The position numbers were made by a program, and so were the translations under genes. Below the pieces are notes generated by a model, which saw nothing but the letters and a program-made list of their open reading frames with translations, ran no database searches and was not told where the DNA came from. A stretch of DNA of 64,000 nt from Limnobaculum allomyrinae (GTDB taxonomy: Bacteria > Pseudomonadota > Gammaproteobacteria > Enterobacterales > Enterobacteriaceae), in the NCBI RefSeq assembly GCF_016649425.1, contig NZ_JADRCR010000006.1, positions 186,001 to 250,000 of the forward strand. Reading direction: 5' to 3'. Shown piece by piece: positions 37,748 through 45,756 of the stretch (the first letter of the stretch is position 1; each line of letters begins with the position of its first letter).

Positions 37748-39115
37748 TTAGGTACAGATCTCATAACAAGGGGTATAAACCGAACCCGGCAACTTCATAC
37801 GATGCTGTGCAACAAAGCCTTGTAGCAGTTTGTCCATGTCTTTCATCATTTGTGGATCGCCATGAATCTTGTAGCGACCATATTGCTCAATCGCCTGAAT
37901 ACCCACATCTTTTACGTTCCCTGCGACTATGCCAGAAAAGGCTCTGCGTAGTGCTGCAGCTAATTGTTCCGGTGGCTGATTAGGGTAGAGGTTCAGGTTT
38001 GCCATATTTTCATGGCTCGGCTCAAATGGGTGCTGTAGATCAGGGGCAATCTTAATTGACCAGTTAAAGCTGTAGGCATCTCCGGTTGCCCGACGGCTTT
38101 CTTTTACCGCGGACATACCGTTTTTCATCACCCGAGCCACTTCTTCCGGATCGTCTATGATGATTTTATAGTGTTTACGCGCCTGCTCACCCAAGGTACT
38201 TAAAATGAACTGATCAAGCACTTCGAAATAATCGGCACTCTCTTTCGGGCCGGTAAGCACCAGAGGAAGTTTCTGATCCTTATTTTCCGGATTCATCAGA
38301 ATACCCAACAGATAAAGCAGCTCTTCTGCGGTACCTACACCGCCAGGGAAAATCACAATACCGTGAGCAATGCGCACAAAGGCTTCCAGACGTTTTTCAA
38401 TGTCCGGCATAATGAGCAGTTCATTGACTAATGGATTTGGTGGTTCAGCGGCAATAATCGATGGTTCGGTTAAACCAATAAACCGACTATCTTTGTAAGC
38501 CTGTTGAGCATGACCAACGGCTGCCCCTTTCATTGGTGCTTCCATAGCGCCAGGGCCGCATCCCGTACAGATATTGAGTTTACGTAGCCCTAACTGATTG
38601 CCTACTTTACGGGCATACAGATACTCGGTTTCATTGATTGAGTGTCCACCCCAGCAAACCACCATATTCGGCTCTTCACCAACGTGCAGGGCACGTGCGT
38701 TGCGCAGGATGAAAAATACCAGATTGGTTAAATGAACGGAATTATCAGGATCCATTCTCTGGTGTTGTAATGCCTGAGTGAGTTGACCGTGAACAAACAG
38801 AATGTCGCGTAAAACCGCAAACAGGTTAGCCTGGATTGAATGGATCAGGCGCCCATCGACGAAGGCTTCTTCCGGTGGATTAATCAGTTCCAGCTTAACG
38901 CCGCGCTCCCGACGCAGAACGTTAATATCAAATGATTTATAACGATCCAGTAACTCTTTACTGTTGTCTGTTTTGCTACCGGCATTCAGCACAGCCAGCG
39001 AACAATTGCGAAATAGATGATAGAGATTACTGCTGGCAGTTCTTTTTAATGTATCCACCTCAAGCTGTGACAGCAGGTCCATAGAACCTAATGGTGGGCT
39101 AATATGTGTAATCAA
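37748..39115 (-). CDS. ppnN: Nucleotide 5'-monophosphate nucleosidase PpnN (YgdH, LOG domain)
   Basis: PpnN hydrolyses purine and pyrimidine monophosphates to base and ribose 5-phosphate; in E. coli it is activated by (p)ppGpp. The 455-residue product (E. coli 454) has a central LOG/Rossmann domain with [16 protein letters not shown] and [16 protein letters not shown], the nucleotide-binding signature, plus N- and C-terminal extensions typical of PpnN. Start chosen at [20 protein letters not shown], the family N-terminus. Confidence 0.96.
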   Translation of the reverse strand: MITHISPPLGSMDLLSQLEVDTLKRTASSNLYHLFRNCSLAVLNAGSKTDNSKELLDRYKSFDINVLRRERGVKLELINPPEEAFVDGRLIHSIQANLFAVLRDILFVHGQLTQALQHQRMDPDNSVHLTNLVFFILRNARALHVGEEPNMVVCWGGHSINETEYLYARKVGNQLGLRKLNICTGCGPGAMEAPMKGAAVGHAQQAYKDSRFIGLTEPSIIAAEPPNPLVNELLIMPDIEKRLEAFVRIAHGIVIFPGGVGTAEELLYLLGILMNPENKDQKLPLVLTGPKESADYFEVLDQFILSTLGEQARKHYKIIIDDPEEVARVMKNGMSAVKESRRATGDAYSFNWSIKIAPDLQHPFEPSHENMANLNLYPNQPPEQLAAALRRAFSGIVAGNVKDVGIQAIEQYGRYKIHGDPQMMKDMDKLLQGFVAQHRMKLPGSVYTPCYEICT

Positions 39116-39364
39116 ACCAACTCCCTAACGTTGAGGTTATTGAAAAGTTTGCTAAAAGAGTAACGGCAAGCTTTTCTGTTTGTTCAGATAATGGTACTTA
39201 CCGTTTTTACCTAAGTCTCCTTACTTTACTGATGTTCTGGAAACCATTCACGGTAATCTTGTGCTTTTTACTGTCATTTACATAAATATTGCGAAGTATC
39301 ACTTAATATTATGATTTATCGCACTATCTTTGCTGTTTTTGATACTTTATTCAAGCAACGCTGG

Positions 39365-40219
39365 CTATTGTCTGGCCAGACGCTTAGTTTGGGGTACGAA
39401 TTGAGTATTTGTCCGATAAGGATTAATGTCCAGACCACCTCGTCGGGTATAGCGGGCATACACGCTGAGGCTTTCCGGATGACAATAGCGTTGAATATCA
39501 TTGAAGATCCGCTCTACACATTGTTCATGAAATTCATTGTGGTGGCGGAAAGAGACAATATAGCGCAACAGTGCTTCGCGGTTAATTTGGGGGCCCCGAT
39601 AACGAATCTCTACAGACCCCCAGTCAGGTTGATTGGTGATCAGACAGTTGGATTTTAGCAGGTGACTGACCAGAGTCTCTTCAACTACGGGTGCGTGTTT
39701 TTCTGTTGCCTGCTTCAGCAATGTGTCGTCAAAATCGTAATGGGTAATCTCTATTGGCTGATCGTCAATACATTCGCCGTCAAAGGTGCCAATAGTCTCT
39801 CCGGTCAACTGTTCCAGACGAATCAGTTTGACGCTGACATCGCCTTGAGCACACAGCGACAAATCTCGCGTGAGTACCTGCTGAACATCTTCCCAACTGC
39901 CAAACGGGGTTTGATTGAAGCTGTTGAGATAAAGTTTAAAGCTTTTTGATTCAACCAGATTAACACTGTTTGCATCAATATGAACTTCACCAACGGCCAC
40001 CTGTGGTAGCCCCCGGCTGTTAAGCCAGGATAGTTCATACAGTGTCCAGATATCTGCACCGTGAAATGGCAGAGCTGTAGCGCTTAATCCCAGTGGGTCA
40101 CGATTCAAACTACGTGGAACAGGCTGTAGCAGCGAGGCATCATAGTGGTCGATATAGGCGGTTTTTTTACCCAGCTTAAGCGCTGATAGCGCCTGATTAT
40201 CTTGATAATGGGAAGTCAT
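39365..40219 (-). CDS. queF: NADPH-dependent 7-cyano-7-deazaguanine reductase QueF
   Basis: QueF reduces preQ0 to preQ1 in queuosine synthesis. The 284-residue, two-domain (YqcD type) protein has the catalytic Cys in [19 protein letters not shown], the Asp in the following stretch, and the NADPH/preQ0-binding [17 protein letters not shown]. It is divergent from syd, as in E. coli. The 249-base gap to ppnN holds no gene. Confidence 0.97.
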   Translation of the reverse strand: MTSHYQDNQALSALKLGKKTAYIDHYDASLLQPVPRSLNRDPLGLSATALPFHGADIWTLYELSWLNSRGLPQVAVGEVHIDANSVNLVESKSFKLYLNSFNQTPFGSWEDVQQVLTRDLSLCAQGDVSVKLIRLEQLTGETIGTFDGECIDDQPIEITHYDFDDTLLKQATEKHAPVVEETLVSHLLKSNCLITNQPDWGSVEIRYRGPQINREALLRYIVSFRHHNEFHEQCVERIFNDIQRYCHPESLSVYARYTRRGGLDINPYRTNTQFVPQTKRLARQ

Positions 40220-40308
40220 GCTATTACTCCACGGTTACCCCCGGAAGGGAATAACGCTATAATCATTGAAAATTTGCCATATAGTGTAACGCAATCTTTG
40301 AGATAAAT

Positions 40309-40866
40309 ATGACATATCCCGTAATCTCCGCCTTGACCCAGTTCACCACCTCTTTTATTGATTTGTGGCAGCAAAAGGCCGGTCATGAACCAGCCAGTGA
40401 AATGCTGTATGGCGTAGCTTCTCCCTGTATTGTCCGCACTCAGGATGAATCGGTGCTCTGGTTACCCCAGCCCTTTGGCTCTGAACCTTCTCTGGCTAAT
40501 GTTGAGCGAGCGCTGAATATATCGCTGAGAGAAGAGGGCGCTCAGTTTTATACCTCACAGTATGCCGGGGATATGACCGCTCGTTTTGAGGGGCTGGAAT
40601 TATCGCTGATTCAGGTTTGGAGCGATGAAGACTTCATTCGGTTGCAGGAGAATCTGATTGGGCATCTGGTGACGCAGCGCAGATTAAAGCTGGTTCCTAC
40701 GTTATTTATTGCTACCACAGATTCTGAAATGGAAATGGTCTCTCTGTGTAATCTGTCCGGTGAGGTGGTGCTTGAACATTTTGGTACCACTAAACGAGAA
40801 ACGCTGGCTGAATCATTAACGGTATTTCTGCAAAAACTTGAACCGCAAGTGAGTTTTTTGAACTAA
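40309..40866 (+). CDS. syd: SecY-interacting protein Syd
   Basis: Syd is a small acidic cytoplasmic protein that binds SecY and can disturb faulty SecYEG translocons. The 185-residue protein (E. coli 181) has the characteristic ALTQFTTSFIDLWQQKAGH start, the LWLPQPF and FEGLELSLIQVWSDEDFIRLQENLIGH segments. Its place between queF and csrB is the conserved one. Confidence 0.95.
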   Translation: MTYPVISALTQFTTSFIDLWQQKAGHEPASEMLYGVASPCIVRTQDESVLWLPQPFGSEPSLANVERALNISLREEGAQFYTSQYAGDMTARFEGLELSLIQVWSDEDFIRLQENLIGHLVTQRRLKLVPTLFIATTDSEMEMVSLCNLSGEVVLEHFGTTKRETLAESLTVFLQKLEPQVSFLN

Positions 40867-40902
40867 ATAGGATGAGAGTCTTACAATGGCTGCGCGCTAC
40901 CT

Positions 40903-41054
40903 TGTGAGATATATCCTACAAGCCCTGTGAGACATATCGTCAATTTACAAAATAGCTTTTAAATAATATTTATAAATATCAATTAACTAAGTCAATTTTC
41001 GCTTGTTTGAATGCTGTCTTACAGGATGTAAGTCTCACAGGGTATATTGTGAGA
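40903..41054. promoter_or_regulatory. Likely UvrY/GacA binding sites upstream of csrB
   Basis: The interrupted palindrome TGTGAGATATATCCTACA (40903-40920) fits the UvrY consensus described for enteric csrB (TGTGAGAGATCTCTTACA) and lies about 180 bases before the RNA. A half-site TGTGAGACATAT starts at 40926. Further on are CTTACA-GGA-TGTAAG (41018-41032) and TCTCACA-N8-TGTGAGA (41033-41054). So TGTGAGA appears four times, counting both strands, in about 150 bp. The first site is well supported; the roles of the others are inferred. A -10-like TTCTAT is at 41072-41077. Confidence 0.72.
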
Positions 41055-41079
41055 CAGAGGAAATTAAGCGATTCTATGT

Positions 41080-41573
41080 CCATCGAAAGGGAGCTCAGGA
41101 ATAAGGACTGTATCAGGATGATACGGCTTTAGGATAAAGCAAGTGGATTCGCTTAGGAAGAGCTCAGGATATCATCAGGAAGATGAAGGATAGTTCAGGA
41201 TAGAACTAACGGACAGTTTCAGGATGAAAATCAATTCTACCAGGAATGTAGAAAGTCAGGAAGACAATCAGGGATTGACGCTATCAGGATGGTAGCACAG
41301 GAAAGTTTAAGGAAAAAACTAGCGGACACCTCCAGGATGGAGAATGAGTACCTACCGGAGTGTAGGGGGTCAGGACGACTAGCAAGGAAGAGCATCAGGA
41401 TGATGCAGGATGACGAGACAAGGAAGAAAGTAGGACGCTGCAAAGGATAGCAAGGTTAGGATAACCGACAGGACAATTTTTCAAGGATTGAGCAGGGAAG
41501 CAACGCGCATAGCCGGATAAGCTATATAACGCACCAGGCCCACTGTAGATTACAGTGGGCCTTTCTTGTTTTT
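41080..41573 (+). ncRNA. csrB: CsrB small RNA (CsrA-sequestering), unusually long
   Basis: CsrB binds many copies of the translational regulator CsrA and takes it away from mRNAs. The locus, between syd and yqcC, is the E. coli one. I counted about 35 GGA triplets from 41091 to 41515, most as CAGGA or AAGGA and many in hairpin loops, e.g. GTATC-AGGA-TGATAC, GTTC-AGGATA-GAAC, CTATC-AGGA-TGGTAG, CTCC-AGGAT-GGAG, GCATC-AGGA-TGATGC. It ends with a strong terminator: arms AGGCCCACTGTA (41536-41547) and TACAGTGGGCCT (41551-41562) then a T-rich tract. The 5' end is approximate. About 490 nt against about 369 in E. coli with about 22 GGA. No coding sense: open frames here are chance. Confidence 0.96.
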
Positions 41574-41678
41574 GTCCTTCAATATTTGATTTTTTACCCA
41601 CCATTCTCAAAGTGATATGATAAGCCTCTTTTTTCAGCCTTTCAGATCCGTCTGTCGTGTCAATTTCAAGAGAAAATA

Positions 41679-42008
41679 ATGAGTTTAGATAATCAGGTTT
41701 GGCAATTGCTGGGGGAAATTGAGCAGTTGATGCAGGAGCAAGCATTATGGAGTTCTTGTGCACCTGAACTTAGCGTATTCGAAAGTAGTGAACCTTTCTG
41801 CATTGATACTATGTCGCCCGAGGCGTGGTTACAGTGGGTATTTATTCCTCGTATGCGGGCACTGGTAGAAGGGCATAATCCATTACCCGCTCGTATCGCC
41901 ATTGCACCTTATTTTGAAGAAGCATTCAGTTCGCGCGCTGAAAATCATCAATCGTTGATTGATGCCCTTCACCGTATCGATCGACTACTCAATAAAGAAG
42001 TCCTCTAA
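41679..42008 (+). CDS. yqcC: YqcC family protein (DUF446)
   Basis: A 109-residue soluble protein of the YqcC family, recognised by FCIDTMSPEAWLQWVFIPRMRAL. No established biochemical activity; conserved next to truC in enterics. It overlaps the truC ATG by one base (TAATG), so the two are coupled. Its only upstream neighbour is CsrB, whose terminator ends about 100 bases before. Confidence 0.93.
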   Translation: MSLDNQVWQLLGEIEQLMQEQALWSSCAPELSVFESSEPFCIDTMSPEAWLQWVFIPRMRALVEGHNPLPARIAIAPYFEEAFSSRAENHQSLIDALHRIDRLLNKEVL

Positions 42009-42787
42009 TGCTGGATATCTTGTATCAGGATGAACATCTGGTAGCGGTAAATAAACCTTCCGGATGGCTGGTTCATCGCAGTTGGCTTGATCGTCATGAA
42101 AAAGTGGTGGTAATGCAAACGGTGCGTGACCAGATTGGTCAGCATGTTTTTACTGTGCATCGCCTTGATAGACCTACGTCAGGTGTGCTGTTGATGGCAC
42201 TTTCCAGCGACGTTGCTCGCCAAATGTCTCAGCAGTTTGAACATCATCAGATCGGTAAGGTTTATCATGCAGTGGTTAGAGGGCATGTTCATGAAGCCGA
42301 TACCATTGACTACCCTCTGGTAGAACAGCTGGATAAGATTGCCGATAAGTTTGCTAAACAGGATAAAGAGGCTCAGCCTGCCGTCAGCCATTACCGGGGA
42401 TTATCACAGGTTGAGGTGCCGATTGCCGTTGGGCCTTATGATACCGCTCGCTATAGTCTGGTTGAGCTGACCCCTCAAACGGGTCGTAAACATCAACTCC
42501 GTCGTCATATGAAACATATTTTCCATCCTATTATTGGCGATAGTGCCTATGGTGATTTGCGTCATAACCGTGCAGTAGCGGAACATTTTGGCTGTCAGGG
42601 TTTGATGTTACATGCCAGCCATTTAGCGCTTCAGCATCCAGTTACGCATCAACCATTACTTATTTCTGCTCCCTGGGATTCTCGCTGGCAGAACTTAATG
42701 ACAGAATTTGGATGGACTTCGCAATGCCCTGAATATAATGGGGTTGAAATTAATTTGGCAATAACTCAGGATAGTTCTGTCAGATAA
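42008..42787 (+). CDS. truC: tRNA pseudouridine(65) synthase TruC
   Basis: TruC makes pseudouridine 65 in tRNA-Ile1 and tRNA-Asp. The 259-residue RluA-family enzyme has the catalytic Asp in [16 protein letters not shown] and the [18 protein letters not shown] motif. The start overlaps the yqcC stop. Confidence 0.96.
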   Translation: MLDILYQDEHLVAVNKPSGWLVHRSWLDRHEKVVVMQTVRDQIGQHVFTVHRLDRPTSGVLLMALSSDVARQMSQQFEHHQIGKVYHAVVRGHVHEADTIDYPLVEQLDKIADKFAKQDKEAQPAVSHYRGLSQVEVPIAVGPYDTARYSLVELTPQTGRKHQLRRHMKHIFHPIIGDSAYGDLRHNRAVAEHFGCQGLMLHASHLALQHPVTHQPLLISAPWDSRWQNLMTEFGWTSQCPEYNGVEINLAITQDSSVR

Positions 42788-42812
42788 CCCGTTAAAATTG
42801 AGAGAAAAAGCG

Positions 42813-43259
42813 ATGGCAAAAATAGGAATTTTTGTTGGTACCGTATACGGTAATGCCCAGATGGTTGCTGAAGAAGCTCAAACCCTGTTACAAGAACAAG
42901 GGCATGATGTTGCCGTGTTTGATGAAGGGACTCTGGATGAGTGGCAGAACTATGAGCAGGAGCATGTTCTGGTCGTGACTTCAACTACCGGACAGGGCGA
43001 TTTGCCTGGCTCTATTGAGCCGCTATTTTATGATATTAAAGATTCTTTAGGTCATCAACCGGGGTTACGTTATGGCGTAATTGCACTGGGAGATAGCAAC
43101 TATGAGAACTTCTGCGGCGCGGGTAAAAAGTTTGATGCGTTGTTGCAGGAACAAGGCGCGACCCGGCTTGGGGATATATTGATTATTGATTCAAGCGAAG
43201 TTTCTGAACCGGAGGTGTTTGCTGCCGACTGGGTTAAACATTGGGGTAGTCTGGTTTAG
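42813..43259 (+). CDS. yqcA: Flavodoxin-like protein YqcA
   Basis: A 148-residue short-chain flavodoxin with the FMN phosphate loop [16 protein letters not shown], the [11 protein letters not shown] and [15 protein letters not shown] motifs. The electron-transfer partner is unknown. ATG 42813 gives the conserved [14 protein letters not shown] start; an in-frame start 15 bases earlier is less likely. It closes the yqcC-truC-yqcA operon and is followed by a very strong terminator, at which E. coli synteny breaks. Confidence 0.95.
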   Translation: MAKIGIFVGTVYGNAQMVAEEAQTLLQEQGHDVAVFDEGTLDEWQNYEQEHVLVVTSTTGQGDLPGSIEPLFYDIKDSLGHQPGLRYGVIALGDSNYENFCGAGKKFDALLQEQGATRLGDILIIDSSEVSEPEVFAADWVKHWGSLV

Positions 43260-43290
43260 ACGTGGTTTCTTATTATAGCCATCGAGTTGT

Positions 43291-43332
43291 AAAGTAAAAA
43301 TCCACCGGTTATTTAAGGTGGATTTTTACTTT
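43291..43332. terminator. Bidirectional terminator between yqcA and yaeH
   Basis: A perfect 16-base stem: AAAGTAAAAATCCACC (43291-43306) and GGTGGATTTTTACTTT (43317-43332) with a ten-base loop. T-rich arms give U-runs in either direction. It serves convergent yqcA and yaeH and marks the joint between the two E. coli-like segments. Confidence 0.9.
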
Positions 43333-43376
43333 CTGTATACCGCGTCAGGATTAAAGTTTATCTTGCCGGATGGCAC

Positions 43377-43778
43377 TTACTTACCATTCTCTTTTTCCGT
43401 CAGCTTTTCCAGATCGGCCTCGATTTCAGCAATCTTATGGGTAACAACTTGTTCGAGATGGCGCAAATCGGAAAGAATCTTTTTCTTTATGTCGACCTCA
43501 ATACGTTCTCCGTGACAAATCTTATCAAGTTCTTCAATGACGTGACGAAGGTTAGGGCTGATCTCATGAACTTCTTTATAGGACTTCTCAGCACCTGGAT
43601 TAGCTAAAACAGTTTTGCGTTGACGTGGATATTTGAATTTGACGCTTTTAGCAAAAAACTCCCCTTTTTCCTTACGGAAATAGATTTTTAAAATATCGTT
43701 ACTGGCTTCCTGACGCAGGCTATAGCGGTCGATCTGTTTAGGATTGGTAATACCGAGACTGGTGAGATTATCGTACAT
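43377..43778 (-). CDS. yaeH: DUF3461 family protein YaeH
   Basis: A 133-residue soluble, charged protein matching E. coli YaeH over its length ([50 protein letters not shown]). The C-terminal third is a likely coiled coil. Function unknown. The ATG at 43776-43778 with AAGG upstream is chosen; a longer frame adding 22 residues exists but lacks family support. In E. coli it is a close neighbour of dapD, so the segment is shared. Confidence 0.95.
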   Translation of the reverse strand: MYDNLTSLGITNPKQIDRYSLRQEASNDILKIYFRKEKGEFFAKSVKFKYPRQRKTVLANPGAEKSYKEVHEISPNLRHVIEELDKICHGERIEVDIKKKILSDLRHLEQVVTHKIAEIEADLEKLTEKENGK

Positions 43779-43871
43779 AAGAAAACCTTCCTGATTTATT
43801 TTTATGACGGTGTAATAATTATTATAGCAGGGGATATCAATCACTACCCTAATGTTTAAAAAGGAATAAAC

Positions 43872-44255
43872 ATGCGTATGAAGTTACGTAGGATCCAGGT
43901 TGATGGCTGTGATTTTTTCTGGCGAGTTTTATGGGATCCTGATGCGGCGAATGGCGACTATCTTTTTTTACGAGTTTGGGTTGCCGGGCGAAAAGCTTAT
44001 CCCTGGTTAACGGTGCATTATCAGTTTCATAATCCATGGCTATTTTACGGTGATATCATCAATGCAGTTACGCCGGAGCAGCAAGACAGGGTGAGAGATT
44101 ATTTTCAGCTGAAACCGCTAACGCCGGGGAAAGTGGCGGAGATTATCAGAAAAGCAACCTCTCTGTTAAATGAAGAGTACTCGGACAGGCGGCTGGATAA
44201 AAACTGGTATTTAAATATTAATCGTGAAGGCTCATTAAACTGGGGACTGGCGTAA
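43872..44255 (+). CDS. Hypothetical protein, partner of an SMI1/KNR4-like gene
   Basis: A 127-residue protein I do not recognise. It is rich in aromatic residues ([31 protein letters not shown]) and has a helical C-terminal half; no signal peptide or membrane segment is seen. AAGGA lies eight bases before ATG. It is followed five bases on by an SMI1/KNR4-like gene, so the two form a small operon set between yaeH and dapD, where E. coli has neither. It may be part of a toxin-immunity remnant or simply a pair of SUKH-associated proteins; the sequence does not decide. Confidence 0.7.
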   Translation: MRMKLRRIQVDGCDFFWRVLWDPDAANGDYLFLRVWVAGRKAYPWLTVHYQFHNPWLFYGDIINAVTPEQQDRVRDYFQLKPLTPGKVAEIIRKATSLLNEEYSDRRLDKNWYLNINREGSLNWGLA

Positions 44256-44259
44256 CATC

Positions 44260-44829
44260 ATGAATATTTCACAGATAACATTACTGATTAAGCGTCTGAA
44301 ACAGTGCGGTGTTAGCTTTGCTGAGGGCTTAAGTGATGATGAGCTTGTTAAGATTCAGCGAGAGTTTCAAGTCACTTTTCCTCCTGACCTGAAGCAATTG
44401 CTTCAAATGGCACTGCCTGTTTCAGATCGGTTTGTAAACTGGCGAGCAGGCTTGCATTCCCCTGCAGAAAAACAGCAGGTTGAACAGCGTATTAATTGGC
44501 CGCTGGAAGGGATGTTGTTTGATGTGGAGAATAATAGCTATTGGGAACAATCATGGGGAGAAAGGCCGGCGAGTGCAGAAGAGAGAAAAGTTATTGTTAG
44601 TCAATATTTCTACACATACCCTAAACTTATCCCAATCTACTCTCATCGCTATATTCCTGCGACACCTGATGAAACCGGTAATCCGGTATTTTCCGTCTAT
44701 CAGATGGATATCATTTATTACGGTTACGATCTGGCGAGCTATTTTGCACATGAATTTAGTTTTTCACTGCCAGAGCATTTTGATGCGCCAGAAGAGCCAA
44801 AATATATTGAGTTTTGGGGTGATTTTTAG
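44260..44829 (+). CDS. SMI1/KNR4 (SUKH) family protein
   Basis: A 189-residue cytoplasmic protein. The N-terminal half has the SUKH hallmark: GLSDDELVKIQREFQVTFPP then DLKQLLQMALP, followed by NWR; the C-terminal half has LIPIYSHRYIPATPDETGNP and VYQMDIIYYGYDLASYF, also typical. SUKH proteins in bacteria are often immunity proteins of contact-dependent or polymorphic toxin systems, but many stand-alone members have no known partner. No toxin is recognisable here. A bidirectional terminator follows, before the convergent dapD. Confidence 0.82.
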   Translation: MNISQITLLIKRLKQCGVSFAEGLSDDELVKIQREFQVTFPPDLKQLLQMALPVSDRFVNWRAGLHSPAEKQQVEQRINWPLEGMLFDVENNSYWEQSWGERPASAEERKVIVSQYFYTYPKLIPIYSHRYIPATPDETGNPVFSVYQMDIIYYGYDLASYFAHEFSFSLPEHFDAPEEPKYIEFWGDF

Positions 44830-44847
44830 TTTGAGTTTGATGAAATG

Positions 44848-44871
44848 AAAACGCGGTATTACCCGCGTTTT
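44848..44871. terminator. Bidirectional terminator between SMI1-like gene and dapD
   Basis: AAAACGCGG (44848-44856) pairs with CCGCGTTTT (44863-44871) around a six-base loop. The T-rich ends give U-runs in both directions. Confidence 0.8.
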
Positions 44872-44898
44872 GAATTTGATTTATATTAGTGGGAATAA

Positions 44899-45723
44899 TT
44901 AATCAATCGTCCGTAACAGCTCGTTAATCCCCACTTTACCGCGAGTCTTGGCATCAACCTTTTTCACGATAACCGCACAGTACAGGCTGTATTTACCATC
45001 CTTAGACGGCAGGTTACCTGAAACCACAACTGAGCCAGCCGGAACGCGACCATAATGGATTTCACCAGTTTCGCGATCGTAAATACGAGTGCTTTGGCCG
45101 ATATAAACACCCATAGAGATAACTGAACCCTCTTCAACGATTACGCCTTCCACTACTTCAGAACGGGCGCCGATAAAACAGTTATCTTCGATAATGGTTG
45201 GGTTAGCTTGCAGTGGTTCAAGTACACCACCGATACCCACACCGCCGGACAGGTGAACATTTTTGCCGATTTGAGCACAGGAGCCTACGGTTGCCCAAGT
45301 ATCAACCATAGAGCCTTCATCCACATAAGCGCCAATGTTGACATAAGATGGCATCAGCACGGTGTTACGAGCGATAAAAGCCCCCTGACGAACGCTGGCT
45401 GGTGGAACTACGCGGAAACCTTCACGCTGGAAACGCGCTGCATCATAGTCAGCAAATTTCATTGGAACTTTATCGAAATAGCGGGTTTCTGCACCATCCA
45501 TAACGATATTGTCACTAATACGGAACGAAAGCAGAACCGCTTTTTTCAGCCACTGATGTGTGACCCACTCACCGTTGATCTTTTCGGCAACGCGTAATTC
45601 ACCGCTGTCTAATTTAGCAATAGTTTGCTTAACAGCTTCACGAAGAACGGTATCTGCATTCGCCGGAGTAATTTCAGCACGGCGCTCAAAGGCGGTTTCT
45701 ATAACGGTTTTTAACTGCTGCAT
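44899..45723 (-). CDS. dapD: Tetrahydrodipicolinate N-succinyltransferase DapD
   Basis: DapD transfers succinyl from succinyl-CoA to tetrahydrodipicolinate in the lysine and diaminopimelate pathway. At 274 residues it equals E. coli. Imperfect hexapeptide repeats of the left-handed beta-helix run from about residue 105 to 225 ([40 protein letters not shown]). It lies 33 bases after glnD on the same strand and is probably co-transcribed. Confidence 0.97.
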   Translation of the reverse strand: MQQLKTVIETAFERRAEITPANADTVLREAVKQTIAKLDSGELRVAEKINGEWVTHQWLKKAVLLSFRISDNIVMDGAETRYFDKVPMKFADYDAARFQREGFRVVPPASVRQGAFIARNTVLMPSYVNIGAYVDEGSMVDTWATVGSCAQIGKNVHLSGGVGIGGVLEPLQANPTIIEDNCFIGARSEVVEGVIVEEGSVISMGVYIGQSTRIYDRETGEIHYGRVPAGSVVVSGNLPSKDGKYSLYCAVIVKKVDAKTRGKVGINELLRTID

Positions 45724-45756
45724 CTCTTTTCCTGATGTCGTGTATTTAAAGGAATA

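Noticed and set aside
41090-41515. Regularly spaced AGGA repeats as a CRISPR-like or minisatellite array, and short ORFs within it
   Set aside because: The repeats are short, loop-exposed and end in an intrinsic terminator at the syd-yqcC locus: this is CsrB RNA. The open frames of 68 and 122 codons in the region are on the wrong strand and lack family support.
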